64,000 bases of DNA from Caulobacter sp. FWC26 (GTDB taxonomy: Bacteria; Pseudomonadota; Alphaproteobacteria; Caulobacterales; Caulobacteraceae). Numbering within the stretch: the first letter of the stretch is position 1; each line of letters begins with the position of its first letter. The translations under genes were made by a program, and so were the position numbers. Shown in pieces: positions 40,097 to 48,187 of this stretch. The notes under the pieces are model-generated. The model saw nothing but the letters and a program-made list of their open reading frames with translations, was not told where the DNA came from and did no database searches. The stretch covers positions 1,962,001 through 2,026,000 of the forward strand of contig NZ_CP033875.1 in the NCBI RefSeq assembly GCF_002742645.2, written 5' to 3'.

Positions 40097-40211
40097 TTTT
40101 TGCCCCTCCGGCAGTATCCGATTGTACGCCAGGGTACGGCATAAGTATCTGAATAACAAAGATAAAACTGTCATCGTCTATCGCCATCTATCGAGGGACA
40201 GTGCTCCGGTT

Positions 40212-40489
40212 TGACGGTATAGTGGACGGTATGGGGGAACTTGTTCGGTTAGAGATTTCGCTATACCGTCATGGCCAAGAGAGCTGCTGACGGTATAGTT
40301 TTTGGCCTTAAGGCATTGAAAGAGCGAATGAAATTCACTTTCAGTGACCCCAGTTTTGGGCTGACGGTATAATCGGTGCCTCTCTGCTGTTTTTGGACAG
40401 ATTTGGAGGTCTCCATGCTCACGGACACAGCGATTAAGGCGCTGAAAGCACAGAAGAAATTGTACAAGGTGAGTGACCGTGACGGTATG
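40212..40489. repeat. Cluster of TGACGGTATA repeats before and into the integrase gene
   Basis: TGACGGTATA occurs at 40212, 40288 and 40362 in direct orientation and at 40262-40271 inverted (as part of CTATACCGTCA, 40261-40271). Weaker copies are GGACGGTATG at 40224 and TGACGGTATG at 40480, the latter inside the integrase reading frame. They fill most of the 318-bp stretch between guaA and the integrase, which holds no gene. Likely arm-type integrase or excisionase sites, or an operator array for the integrase. Confidence 0.75.
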
Positions 40490-41671
40490 TATGTCGTGGT
40501 CCAGCCGTCCGGGGCGATCGTGTTTCGGTACGACTATCGACTCAACGGACGGCGCGAGACGCTGACGCTCGGCCGATATGGCCCTGACGGCCTCTCACTT
40601 GCCAGGGCTCGCGAGAAGCTGATCGATGCGAAGCGGGCCATTTCAGAGGGGCGGTCGCCTGCTCAAGAGAAGCAGCATGACAAGCGGCGACTGAAGGAGG
40701 CGAAGCGATTCGGCGAGTTCGGCGAAAAGTGGTTCCAGGAGTCGCGCATGGCGGACAGCACGCGGGCTATGCGGCGCTCCATCTACGAGCGCGACATTCT
40801 GCCGACATTCCGAAACAGGCTCCTAACGGAGATCACGCCGGACGATCTCCGTATGATGTGTGGGAAAGTGAAGGATCGCGGCGCTCCAGCCACGGCCGTC
40901 CATGTGCGCGATATCGTGAAGCTGATCTTTGCATTCGCCATCCTGCATGGCGAGAAGGTCGCCAACCCAGCGGATGAGGTTGGGCCTGCGTCCATCGCGA
41001 CCTTCGTGCCGAAGGATCGGTCCCTATCGCCCGCGGAGATCCGCGTCATGCTCGGTCAGCTTGAGCATGTGCCGACACTGCCGACCATACGGTTGGGAAT
41101 GAAGCTTTTCCTCCTGACGATGGTCAGGAAGAGCGAGCTCCAGGATGCCACCTGGGATGAGGTCGATTTTGAGAACGCCGTCTGGTCGATACCCAAGGAA
41201 AGAATGAAGCGGTCGAAGGCACACAACGTCTACCTGTCTCAGCAGGCCATCGACATCTTCATCGCGTTGAAAACCTGCGCCGGCAATTCGCGCTATGTCC
41301 TTCCGTCGCGATATGACGCTGACGCGCCAATGTCGCGGGCGACGTTCAACCGGATCACGACCGCCGTGGTCGCTAGAGCGAAAAAGGAGGGGCTGCCACT
41401 TGAGCCCTTCACTGTTCACGATCTTCGACGCACCGGGTCCACTTTGTTGAACGAACTCGGCTTCAACAGCGACTGGATCGAGAAGTGCTTGGCGCATGAG
41501 GACGGACGGTCCTCGCGTGGCGTCTACAACAAGGCGGAGTATGAGCACCAGCGCCGGCATATGATGCAGGAGTGGTCCAACCTGGTGGACGCTTGGGTCG
41601 CGGGTCGGAAGTATGTGCCGACCCTGCTCCCGGCCACGATGGAGCTGCTTGAGCTCGAGCCTAGTGTTTGA
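40415..41671 (+). CDS. P4-type tyrosine recombinase (integrase)
   Basis: The ATG at 40415 is preceded by TTGGAGG and gives 418 residues. An N-terminal DUF4102 arm-binding domain (MLTDTAIKALKAQKKLYKVSDRDGMYVVVQPSG...TLTLGRYG) is followed by a SAM-like core-binding domain and a catalytic domain with R (LTMVRKSEL), HxxR (VHDLRRTG), H (CLAHE) and the nucleophile Y (GVYNKAEYEH). All catalytic residues are present, so it is probably active. It lies just past guaA and is the first gene of the accessory region. It converges on the AlpA gene with an 11-base overlap. Confidence 0.93.
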   Translation: MLTDTAIKALKAQKKLYKVSDRDGMYVVVQPSGAIVFRYDYRLNGRRETLTLGRYGPDGLSLARAREKLIDAKRAISEGRSPAQEKQHDKRRLKEAKRFGEFGEKWFQESRMADSTRAMRRSIYERDILPTFRNRLLTEITPDDLRMMCGKVKDRGAPATAVHVRDIVKLIFAFAILHGEKVANPADEVGPASIATFVPKDRSLSPAEIRVMLGQLEHVPTLPTIRLGMKLFLLTMVRKSELQDATWDEVDFENAVWSIPKERMKRSKAHNVYLSQQAIDIFIALKTCAGNSRYVLPSRYDADAPMSRATFNRITTAVVARAKKEGLPLEPFTVHDLRRTGSTLLNELGFNSDWIEKCLAHEDGRSSRGVYNKAEYEHQRRHMMQEWSNLVDAWVAGRKYVPTLLPATMELLELEPSV

Positions 41672-41930
41672 CAGGCCGAGAGCGGCGCAATCTCACGTCG
41701 GGGCTTGGAGCGCGTTCGATAGCATTGGCCCGAGAGGCACGGCGTCGAGCGTCAAGCCAAGCTTCGACTTCTGCCAGATCCCAGACGACGCAACGCGAGG
41801 TGAGATAGAAGCGCTGCGGGAATTCTCCTCGCTGCTCCATGTCGTAGATTGTGCTGTCGGCAAGCGGCACGATCTCTCGTAGCTGATGCCGGCGAATTGT
41901 CCTGCGGGCGACATGCGGCGCAACGCTCAT
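41661..41930 (-). CDS. AlpA-family DNA-binding regulator (excisionase-like)
   Basis: From the ATG at 41930 the 89-residue product contains the AlpA/MerR-like winged helix: LREIVPLADSTIYDMEQRGEFPQRFYLTSRCVVWDLAEVEAWLDARR. In P4-like islands AlpA activates the integrase or acts as excisionase, and pairing it with the integrase here fits. The Shine-Dalgarno GTGGAGA lies 6 bases upstream of ATG and is inside a 7-bp inverted repeat. The upstream extension to 42035 lacks protein character. Confidence 0.85.
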   Translation of the reverse strand: MSVAPHVARRTIRRHQLREIVPLADSTIYDMEQRGEFPQRFYLTSRCVVWDLAEVEAWLDARRRASRANAIERAPSPDVRLRRSRPVKH

Positions 41931-41936
41931 ACCGTA

Positions 41937-41962
41937 TCTCCACTTCTTTACTCTTGTGGAGA
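41937..41962 (-). promoter_or_regulatory. Inverted repeat covering the alpA ribosome binding site
   Basis: On the transcribed strand TCTCCAC and GTGGAGA, separated by 12 bases, can form a perfect 7-bp stem. The 3' arm is the ribosome binding site of alpA. The stem would hide it, so translation of the regulator could be switched; alternatively the repeat is a DNA operator. Confidence 0.5.
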
Positions 41963-42151
41963 TAGAAGGCGATAGATCTTCCGATTTGAAGCCGCCGCGT
42001 GAAGGGATGCGGTAATATCGGGCTATAGCGTGCACATCGGACGGGCCGTCTCAACGGGCAAGTGCCATCTAGGAGTGTCGGCTGACCCTTGGGTTCTTGT
42101 TTGAAGCGCCGTCATCCGTGGAATAGCAGCCCGATGAAAGCCGCGACTCAC

Positions 42152-42204
42152 TTCAAAATCCGCCGTAGAAATACGTGTCGGTTCGAATCCGACCGCCCGC
42201 ACCA
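42152..42204 (+). pseudogene. 3' half of a tRNA-Leu(CAA), probable attachment-site remnant
   Basis: The sequence starts in the anticodon loop (TTCAAAA, anticodon CAA), then carries the anticodon 3' strand TCCGC, a variable arm CGTAGAAATACG, a complete T-arm (GTCGG-TTCGAAT-CCGAC), the 3' acceptor strand CGCCCGC, discriminator A and CCA. The bases before it (CTCAC) do not pair with TCCGC and no D-arm or 5' acceptor is present, so it is a 53-base fragment, not a gene. Fragments cut at the anticodon loop are what tRNA-specific integrases leave. No complete tRNA-Leu(CAA) is in the window. The 440-bp stretch 41931-42370 holds nothing else I can identify. Confidence 0.85.
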
Positions 42205-42370
42205 TCTACCCAAAGCGGCACCCTAAATGGGTGATGAGAGACGTTGTCTCGTAAGGAACCCCGTTCCCGATCGCCGCCTAAGTCCTCCGCTGCCCGGAAA
42301 GCTGATTGACTGCATCCTACAGACAGTTGGGATATGAGATCGCGACCTGCACGACAGCCCAATTATTCAT

Positions 42371-42856
42371 TCATCGCGGCAACGCGATCTCCGAAAAATG
42401 CTTCCGGATGAAATCCAGCTTTGGATCGATGTAGCGCTGGCAGAAGGGCCTGCTTGGATCGGTGCGATAATAGTTCTGATAGCGCTCGTCCGAAGCTTTG
42501 AAACCCTTGAACGGGAGCACCAGAGTGTGGACAGCCTTGTCTGTTTCAGCGGCAAACTGCGCGATTGCCTTCTCGGCTTCTATCCGCTGACCGACTTCAA
42601 AGACATAGATGGCGCTTCGATATTTTCCGCGCGGTGAGCGAGCTCTTGTGGCGGAGTGCGTCCTTAGATGCACTTCGGCGAGCGTGGCCAATCCAATAGC
42701 CGCAGGGTCGAAACTTACGACCACACCTTCGGCCCACGTGTCGGCCGGCGTTTCTGATTGCAGAAAGCCCTGATCGACTTGGGAGACGCCTCGCAGCGCC
42801 TGAAAGACGCCCTCGGTGCACTAGTGGCATCCGCCGCCGAAGCCGACTTTCTCCAT
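42371..42856 (-). pseudogene. MsrA-like peptide methionine sulfoxide reductase, amber codon after catalytic Cys
   Basis: Reading from ATG 42856 gives MEKVGFGGGCH, a TAG codon (42821-42823), then CTEGVFQALRGVSQVDQGF and on through VVVSFDPAAIGLATLAEVHLRTH and GKYRSAIYVFEVGQ to 42371. Family members have Trp at the TAG position (GCHWCTE), so one G-to-A change (TGG to TAG) broke the gene right after its catalytic Cys10. The remaining 149 codons are intact, so the lesion is recent. The ATG comes 3 bases after the stop of the hydrolase fragment, so the two were in one operon. A separate intact msrA lies at 60634. Confidence 0.85.
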
Positions 42857-42859
42857 TCA

Positions 42860-43231
42860 TCAGCTCCTATGCAGTCGGGTGATCCCGGCCGCCGCCGGCG
42901 CGGGCGATAAGCTGCCGAGGAACGAGATGATCCGCGGCGCCACTTGGTCGGCCATTTCGACGTGGGGATAATGGCCGGCACCTTCCACGATCATTGTCTC
43001 GGCATGCAGCCGGCTTGCTAGGTTCTGAGCTTCCTCGACCGGGTTTGGGAAGTCCGGATCCTTCGTCCCCATCACAACAAGCGCGCGAACGGCGCTGTCA
43101 TCTAGAATGGCGGCCGTGTCGGCTTTCGAAAGCGAGAGCATCGTCAGCAGCGCCTGCATCCGTCCCGGCTCTCTGAGATTTCGAGCGATGGCCGACTTGA
43201 TCGCCTCGTGGTCAAAAGCTCGCTTCGTTGG
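42860..43231 (-). pseudogene. Alpha/beta hydrolase, 3' part, cut off by the IS21-family element
   Basis: This is the C-terminal half of a hydrolase: TKRAFDHEAIKSAIARNLREPGRMQALLTMLSL, a cap region, then DDSAVRALVVMGTKDPDFP (acid residue strand) and VEGAGHYPHVEMADQVAPRIISFL (catalytic His). It becomes foreign sequence at 43232, where the insertion element begins; the N-terminal half is at 45781-46277. It once formed one gene with that half. Confidence 0.88.
43225..43231. repeat. Target-site duplication, left copy (TCGTTGG)
   Basis: The 7 bases TCGTTGG directly precede the insertion element and recur directly after it at 45781-45787. Removing the element and one copy restores the hydrolase reading (...YPT-KRAFDHE...). 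Confidence 0.88.
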
Positions 43232-43328
43232 TGTGTTCCGGCTTGCAAAACTAACCCCCTTCTCGGGGAGATAGGCGTCCAAAGTTGACCCCCTATCCTT
43301 GAGGCTTTGATGGCCAGATCGGCGGCTT

Positions 43329-44867
43329 GTGGAGCTGCGGATCGAGACAGGGATGTTGGTATTGGAGACGGTGGCGAAGATCCGGCGCGAGCATTTCGCG
43401 CGGGGTAAGGGCGTGAAGACGATCGCGCGGGAGATGGGCCTGGCGCGCAACACGGTGCGCAAGGTCTTGAGATCGGGAGAGACCTCTCTGGTCTACGAGC
43501 GGCGCGAGCAGCCGCACCCCAAGCTTGGGACCTTCATCGAGCGCCTGGAGGGCATGTTGGAGGCCAATGCCTCGGGCCCTCGTAAAGACCGGCTGACGCT
43601 GACACGGATCGCCGACCTACTAAGTCGTGAGGGATACGACGGTAGCTATGATGCGGTTCGGCGCTACGCGAGCCGCTGGGCTGATCAGCGCCGGGGCGTC
43701 AGCTCGCCGGTCGAGGCCTTCGTGCCCCTGAGCTTCGCGCCGGGCGACGCCTACCAGTTCGACTGGAGCCACGACCAGGTGGAGATCGGCGGCACGCCGC
43801 TGACGGTGAAGGTGGCCCACCTGCGGCTCAGCCACAGCCGCCGCTTCTACATCCGGGCCTATCCGCGCGAGACCCAGGAGATGGTGTTCGACGCCCATGC
43901 CCGGGCCTTCGCGCTGTTTGGCGGTGTCACCCGGCGGGGCATCTACGACAACATGAAGACCGCCGTGGAGGCGGTGTTCGCCGGCAAGACCCGGCGCTTC
44001 AACCGGCGCTTCGAGCAGATGTGCTCCCACTACCTGATCGAGCCTGTGGCCTGCACCCCGGCCTCGGGCTGGGAGAAGGGCCAGGTGGAGAACCAGGTCG
44101 GCTACGCCCGCGACAACATCTTCAAGCCGCGCCCTCGGTTCAGGACCCTGGAGGAGCTGAACGGCTGGCTGGAAGCCGAGTGCGAGCGCCGGGCCCGCAA
44201 CGACCGTCACCCCGAGTATCGCGACCGCACAGTCCAGGAGGTGTTCGAGGCTGAGCGGCCGTTCCTGGCGCCGTTCGTAGGGCCCTTCGACGGCTTCCAC
44301 CAGGTCGAGGCCGTCGCCCAGGCCACCTGCCTGATCAACTTCGACCGCAACCGCTACTCGGTGGAGGCCAGGGCGGCGCGCCGGGCGGTGCAGATCCGAG
44401 CCTATGCCGACCGGGTCATGGTCCTGTGCGACGGCGAGGTCGTGGCCGATCATCCCCGCGGCTTTGGGCGCGACCACACCGTCTATGACCCCTGGCACTA
44501 TCTGCCTGTCCTGGCACGCAAGCCTGGGGCGCTGCGCAACGGCGCGCCGTTCCAGGACTGGTCTCTGCCGCCCGCCCTGACCCGGCTGCGCAAGCGACTG
44601 GGCTCGGGCGACGAGGCCGATCGGCGCTTCGTTCGGGTGCTGGCCAGCGTCCTCGACGACGGCCTGGACGCCGTGGACGACGCGGTCCGCGAGGCCCTCG
44701 ACGCCGGCGCCGCCAGTGACGAGGTGATCCTCAACATCCTGGCCCGACGGCGCGAACCGCCCAGGCCCGAGGCGATCACCACGTCACAGGCCTTGGCCTT
44801 GCGTCATCCGCCGATCGCCGACTGCGCCCGCTACGACCTGCTGCGAGGTCCCCGTGCAGCGGCATGA
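43329..44867 (+). CDS. istA: IS21-family transposase IstA
   Basis: The 512-residue DDE transposase starts at GTG. It has an N-terminal helix-turn-helix ([30 protein letters not shown]), an RNase H-like core with [16 protein letters not shown] (first Asp), [16 protein letters not shown] (second Asp) and [20 protein letters not shown] (Glu), and a C-terminal domain with [23 protein letters not shown]. Its end overlaps istB by 14 bases. Confidence 0.94.
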   Translation: MELRIETGMLVLETVAKIRREHFARGKGVKTIAREMGLARNTVRKVLRSGETSLVYERREQPHPKLGTFIERLEGMLEANASGPRKDRLTLTRIADLLSREGYDGSYDAVRRYASRWADQRRGVSSPVEAFVPLSFAPGDAYQFDWSHDQVEIGGTPLTVKVAHLRLSHSRRFYIRAYPRETQEMVFDAHARAFALFGGVTRRGIYDNMKTAVEAVFAGKTRRFNRRFEQMCSHYLIEPVACTPASGWEKGQVENQVGYARDNIFKPRPRFRTLEELNGWLEAECERRARNDRHPEYRDRTVQEVFEAERPFLAPFVGPFDGFHQVEAVAQATCLINFDRNRYSVEARAARRAVQIRAYADRVMVLCDGEVVADHPRGFGRDHTVYDPWHYLPVLARKPGALRNGAPFQDWSLPPALTRLRKRLGSGDEADRRFVRVLASVLDDGLDAVDDAVREALDAGAASDEVILNILARRREPPRPEAITTSQALALRHPPIADCARYDLLRGPRAAA

Positions 44868-45582
44868 GATGATCGAGGCCCTGGGTCAGCTGGGCCTGAA
44901 GGGCATGGCCGCCGCGTTCGACGACGCGGTGACCACGGGCCTGCAGCGCAACCGCACCGCCTTGGAGATGCTGGCCGACCTGCTCAAGGCCGAGACCGCG
45001 CACCGCCAGGCCGCCTCCATCCGCTACCGGATCACCGCCGCCAAGCTGCCGGCGATGAAGGATCTGGCGCGCTTCACCTTCGACGGCTCGCCGATCAATG
45101 AGGGCCTGGTCCGCGCCCTGCACAGCGGCTCGTTCCTGGCCGATCACCGCAACATCGTCCTGGTCGGCGGCACGGGCACCGGCAAGACCCACCTGGCCAT
45201 CGCCATCACCGCCAACGTCGTGCGGGCCGGCGCCCGTGGCCGCTACTTCAACACCGTCGATCTGGTGAACCGCCTTGAGGACGAGGCCCGGCGCGGCAAG
45301 ACCGGCGCCTTGGCCGCCCAGCTCTCACGTCTGGACGTCGTGGTGCTCGACGAGCTGGGCTACCTGCCGTTCGCCCAGTCCGGCGGCCAGCGCCTGTTCC
45401 ACCTGATCAGCAAGCTCTACGAGCGCACCTCGGTGATCATCACCACCAACCTGACCTTCGGGGAGTGGCCCACCGTCTTCGGCGACGCCAAGATGACCAC
45501 GGCGCTGCTCGACCGCCTGACTCATCACTGCGACATCGTCGAGACCGGCAATGACAGCTGGCGGCTCAGGAACCGCGCCTGA
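44854..45582 (+). CDS. istB: IS21-family helper ATPase IstB
   Basis: IstB is the AAA+ partner that selects targets for IstA. The 242-residue protein has Walker [18 protein letters not shown], Walker [15 protein letters not shown], sensor region [39 protein letters not shown] and the family ending DSWRLRNRA. It starts with GTG inside the end of istA. Confidence 0.95.
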   Translation: MQRHEMIEALGQLGLKGMAAAFDDAVTTGLQRNRTALEMLADLLKAETAHRQAASIRYRITAAKLPAMKDLARFTFDGSPINEGLVRALHSGSFLADHRNIVLVGGTGTGKTHLAIAITANVVRAGARGRYFNTVDLVNRLEDEARRGKTGALAAQLSRLDVVVLDELGYLPFAQSGGQRLFHLISKLYERTSVIITTNLTFGEWPTVFGDAKMTTALLDRLTHHCDIVETGNDSWRLRNRA

Positions 45583-45780
45583 CCGGCGCGCCCAGCGTCA
45601 TCCACAACTTGTTCAACCTCCCCCAGACCCCCTCCGGGCAGCTGAAAGATCAGTGGCTCACTAGGCGGCGACGCGCTGCGCTAGCTGACCGCTACGCGCC
45701 TCGCCGCCGGTCCGGGAACAGAGCGTAGAGGGGTCAACTTTGGACGCATATTGGGGGTCAGCTTTGGACGCCGTTTGACA

Positions 45781-45787
45781 TCGTTGG
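45781..45787. repeat. Target-site duplication, right copy (TCGTTGG)
   Basis: This matches the 7 bases at 43225-43231 on the other side of the insertion element. Confidence 0.88.
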
Positions 45788-46277
45788 ATAGAGGCTGCTC
45801 CAGTATGTCGTCCAAAACCACGTCCGCCATGGCCCGGCGAACCCTATCGAAAGGACGAGCTTCTGGACGCTCGTCAGTGGAAGGTCTCGGACTATCGGAC
45901 CGAGGAGCACGACACTGCGGACCAGGTCCGGACTCTCTCTCGCCGCCCTATAGAGCTGACCCGGCCGCGAAAGAGTTGCCAGTGATGGTGGCAGGGCCTG
46001 CGCCCAAGCGTCTCACGATAGAGATTGCGTCCAGGCCCACTGACCGGGCGGAGTAGTCAGTCCATCGCGCTGACGTTTCGCCGAATCCCCGCACATCCAT
46101 CGTGACGACGCGGAATTCTGCCTGCTTTAGGTCGGGCCCTAGGAGCCGATATTCGGATCGCAGATCGCCCATCCCTGGAATGCACAGCACGATGTGCCCC
46201 GGACCGCCGGTGTCGTCGAAGGCGATACGGCCGCTGTCGACCTCAATGTACTCGGTGCGGACAAGAGACGAGGCCAT
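45781..46277 (-). pseudogene. Alpha/beta hydrolase, 5' part, frameshifted and cut by the insertion element
   Basis: From ATG 46277 the product reads MASSLVRTEYIEVDSGRIAFDDTGGPGHIVLCIPGMGDLRSEYRLL...VVTMDVRGFGET, and has the nucleophile elbow GNSFAAGSA. The frame then stops at TAG (45946-45948 region). Removing one base (A on the coding strand at 45948) restores LWAARESPDLVRSVVLLGPIVRDLP...YPT up to the insertion. So the gene carries a +1 frameshift as well as the insertion. It begins 28 bases after the dps stop, in the same direction, so dps-hydrolase-msrA' was probably one operon. Confidence 0.85.
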
Positions 46278-46305
46278 CGAGTTTCCCTTCCCGTGAGATC
46301 GAGCT

Positions 46306-46806
46306 TCAGGCTGGTCGACCGACTTCGAACAAGAACCAGGCGCGTCGCTCCGCCTCGTCGGTCCAGGTGTCGATCAGGCCGGAAGTTGCGTTGTCCTTGG
46401 CTTTGTCCGCCACGTCCTTGGCGCGACGCAGTGACTCCACCATGTGTAGGTTGTCAGCGCGCAGCTCAGCGAGCATGTCCTGCGGCGTCACGAAATCCGC
46501 GTCGTTGTCCTTGATCGTTTGATGGCGAGCGATATCGCCGATCGATCGTAGCGTGGTGTTACCCGTCTTCCGGGCGCGCTCTGCGATCGCGTCAGTGGCA
46601 GCGAGTATCTCGGCCGCCTGCTCGTCGAGGAGCAGGTGATAATCCCTGAAATATGGCCCGGAGACGTGCCAATGGAAGTTCTTCGTTTTCAGGTAAATAG
46701 CATAGCTGTTCGCCAAGATGATCTTGAGAGCATCGGCGACAGTCATGGCCGCGCTTTCGTCGAGGTCAGATGGCGTCGGAGCGGGTGCGGAACTAGATTT
46801 CGTCAT
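46306..46806 (-). CDS. dps: Dps-family DNA-binding ferritin-like protein
   Basis: The 166-residue Dps protects DNA by oxidising and storing iron and removing peroxide. The ferroxidase residues are visible: LKTKNFHWHVSGPYFRDYHLLLDEQAAEI supplies His, His, Asp and Glu. A Ser/Pro-rich N-terminal tail (MTKSSSAPAPTPSD) precedes. Upstream by 111 bases lies a GRTATNRAAACTATR box (46916-46933). Downstream genes of its operon (hydrolase, msrA paralogue) are broken. Confidence 0.95.
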   Translation of the reverse strand: MTKSSSAPAPTPSDLDESAAMTVADALKIILANSYAIYLKTKNFHWHVSGPYFRDYHLLLDEQAAEILAATDAIAERARKTGNTTLRSIGDIARHQTIKDNDADFVTPQDMLAELRADNLHMVESLRRAKDVADKAKDNATSGLIDTWTDEAERRAWFLFEVGRPA

Positions 46807-46915
46807 CGCTAGGACTTCCTCGATTGAATATTCTGCGGGATATCAGCGTCGTGCCTCCTCTGACGCTGCGGTGTAGAAGAAGGATTTACTGAATGATCCC
46901 GTCCAATAAATCGTC

Positions 46916-46933
46916 GCTATAGTTTCGATATCC
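46916..46933 (-). promoter_or_regulatory. Redox-regulon box, copy 1 (upstream of dps)
   Basis: In the dps direction it reads GGATATCGAAACTATAG and sits 111 bases before the dps ATG. It matches three other boxes at 53749, 54749 and 61729 with consensus GRTATNRAAACTATR, each in the same orientation relative to a redox operon. The T-N11-A spacing fits a LysR-type site. Confidence 0.65.
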
Positions 46934-46996
46934 TTGGTGGAGCCGAAAGGCGCTGCTGAAATTCGATGCCTAGGGACGCTGCGAGCGCCTTGTTCT

Positions 46997-47263
46997 TCAG
47001 GCGTCCGGTCGATAGCTCAGAACGAACGCTACAACCTTATCCGCCGACATCTCACACGGCTTGAGCGACGCCTTCCCGGAAGAGACGCGATAAAGATTGA
47101 AGCTGATAAGGTCTGAGCCTGCCAACTCCCGGGCGAAAAGACTGTTCCGTCGTCCATCCTTCGATCGACGCACGGTCACGCCGAACCGTCGACCGTCGTA
47201 GATGCCTTCGCTGTAACCTTCCGGCAGTTCCTTGAAGGCCGCATCAAACTTTGCCCGCTCCAT
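46997..47263 (-). CDS. Small conserved-looking hypothetical protein
   Basis: An 88-residue product: MERAKFDAAFKELPEGYSEGIYDGRRFGVTVRRSKDGRRNSLFARELAGSDLISFNLYRVSSG, then KPCEMSADKVVAFVLSYRPDA. Its balanced composition and alternating hydrophobic pattern suggest a real small alpha/beta protein; I recognise no family. It stands alone, transcribed in the same direction as dps, with a 172-bp gap upstream in which I see no clear element. Confidence 0.6.
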   Translation of the reverse strand: MERAKFDAAFKELPEGYSEGIYDGRRFGVTVRRSKDGRRNSLFARELAGSDLISFNLYRVSSGKASLKPCEMSADKVVAFVLSYRPDA

Positions 47264-47435
47264 CCGACCCCACCACACTCATCTGAAGGACGGTTTGAAC
47301 CCCGTTGTTTCCCTAACGGCCAACGAGTCCAGAGTCAGCCGACCGCGCTCAGACTTCTAATGTCGGCCAAGCGTCATCCGCACGTTATCATCCCAAAGAA
47401 ACCCAGCTTTGTGAGCGTTGGAAAATGACCGACCG

Positions 47436-47717
47436 CTACGCAACATCCACGCCTTTCCAGAAAGCAAAGTAGCCTCTAATCGCTTCAGCGCTGGCCGTTG
47501 GGTCAGGATAGGTCCAAGCGGCATTTAGGTTGCGCTCGCCGCCTACACGAATGTGGAAATAGTGGGCGGATCCCTTCACAGGGCAGACCGAAGTCTGCTC
47601 ACTCCGTTCGAGCCGGCTGTGGTCGACGTCTTTGGGCGGGAAATAGTGATTGCCGTCGACGACTACCGTTTCGTCGCTCGTAGCGATGGTGGCGTCTTTC
47701 CAAATTGCTGAGACCAT
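47436..47717 (-). CDS. DUF427 domain protein
   Basis: A 93-residue protein of the DUF427 family: MVSAIWKDATIATSDETVVVDGNHYFPPKDV, then SVCPVKGSAHYFHIRVGGERNLNAAWTYPDPTASAEAIRGYFAFWKGVDV. The C-P-x-K-G and AAWxYPxP elements are the family marks. No biochemical function is established. It has a strong ribosome site (AGGAGG, 5 bases before ATG) and follows grxC by 56 bp; a GC-rich hairpin (47743-47763) lies between. Confidence 0.85.
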   Translation of the reverse strand: MVSAIWKDATIATSDETVVVDGNHYFPPKDVDHSRLERSEQTSVCPVKGSAHYFHIRVGGERNLNAAWTYPDPTASAEAIRGYFAFWKGVDVA

Positions 47718-47773
47718 AAAAACCTCCTGTGTCGCCTATCGCCCTCGGGCCGGCAGGCCGAGGCGAAGCCCAG

Positions 47774-48046
47774 TCAGTTCGCGGGCGCCCCGCCCGCAAG
47801 AAGCTTGTCCAGTTCGCCATCGGCATCGAGCCGGGCGAGATCGTCGGAGCCACCGACGTGCGTTCCGTTGATGAAGATTTGGGGCACGGTGCTGCGGCCC
47901 GACGCCTTGATCATCGTCTTTCGGTGTGCCGGGTCGGACTCGATGTCGTGCTCGGTCCACTGCACGCCTTTTTCAGTGAGAAGTGCCTTCGCGCGACGGC
48001 AGAACGGGCACCAGCTCGTGGTGTAAAGGAGGATGTCTGGTTTCAT
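47774..48046 (-). CDS. grxC: Glutaredoxin 3
   Basis: The 90-residue dithiol glutaredoxin reduces disulfides with glutathione. The active site is CPFC (residues 13-16) in LYTTSWCPFCRRAKALL. The cis-Pro TVPQIFING and the GSH-binding GGSDDLARLDADGELDKLL are present. It is part of the thiol-repair cargo of the island. Confidence 0.95.
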   Translation of the reverse strand: MKPDILLYTTSWCPFCRRAKALLTEKGVQWTEHDIESDPAHRKTMIKASGRSTVPQIFINGTHVGGSDDLARLDADGELDKLLAGGAPAN

Positions 48047-48187
48047 TTCCTCGTCTCCGATCGTTCATGTGTGGGGTTGCGGCCGATGCTTGGGGGACGT
48101 CGACCTCTGCGAAGGTGTAGGCATGGGACCGAGCGGCGGGCTCAAGGGTTTCGGTTTCGAAAGTCCGATTGCGGATGAGTTGGGCCA

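Larger units (their letters stand above)
43232..45780 (+). mobile_element. IS21-family insertion sequence, complete (2549 bp)
   Basis: The element begins TGTGTTCC and ends GTTTGACA, carries the two-gene istA-istB arrangement, and is flanked by 7-bp duplications. Multiple terminal repeats typical of IS21 are present: at the left end 43239-43259 (diverged) and 43274-43293, at the right end 45730-45747 and 45753-45773 (inverted), sharing the core GCGTCCAAAGTTGACCCC. Both reading frames are open, so it may still be mobile. It has higher GC than the surrounding island. It splits an alpha/beta hydrolase gene. Confidence 0.93.

Noticed and set aside
42023..42205. A 60-codon minus-strand frame starting MVRAVGFEPTRIST
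   Set aside because: This is the antisense of the tRNA-Leu 3' half, a well-known false protein call, not a gene.
46997..47116. Plus-strand frame opposite the small hypothetical gene
   Set aside because: Short, basic and overlapping a better minus-strand frame with normal composition.
47743..47763. GC-rich hairpin CCTCGG...CCGAGG between grxC and the DUF427 gene
   Set aside because: It could end grxC transcription, but no T run follows and it overlaps the leader of the next gene; too weak to list as a terminator.
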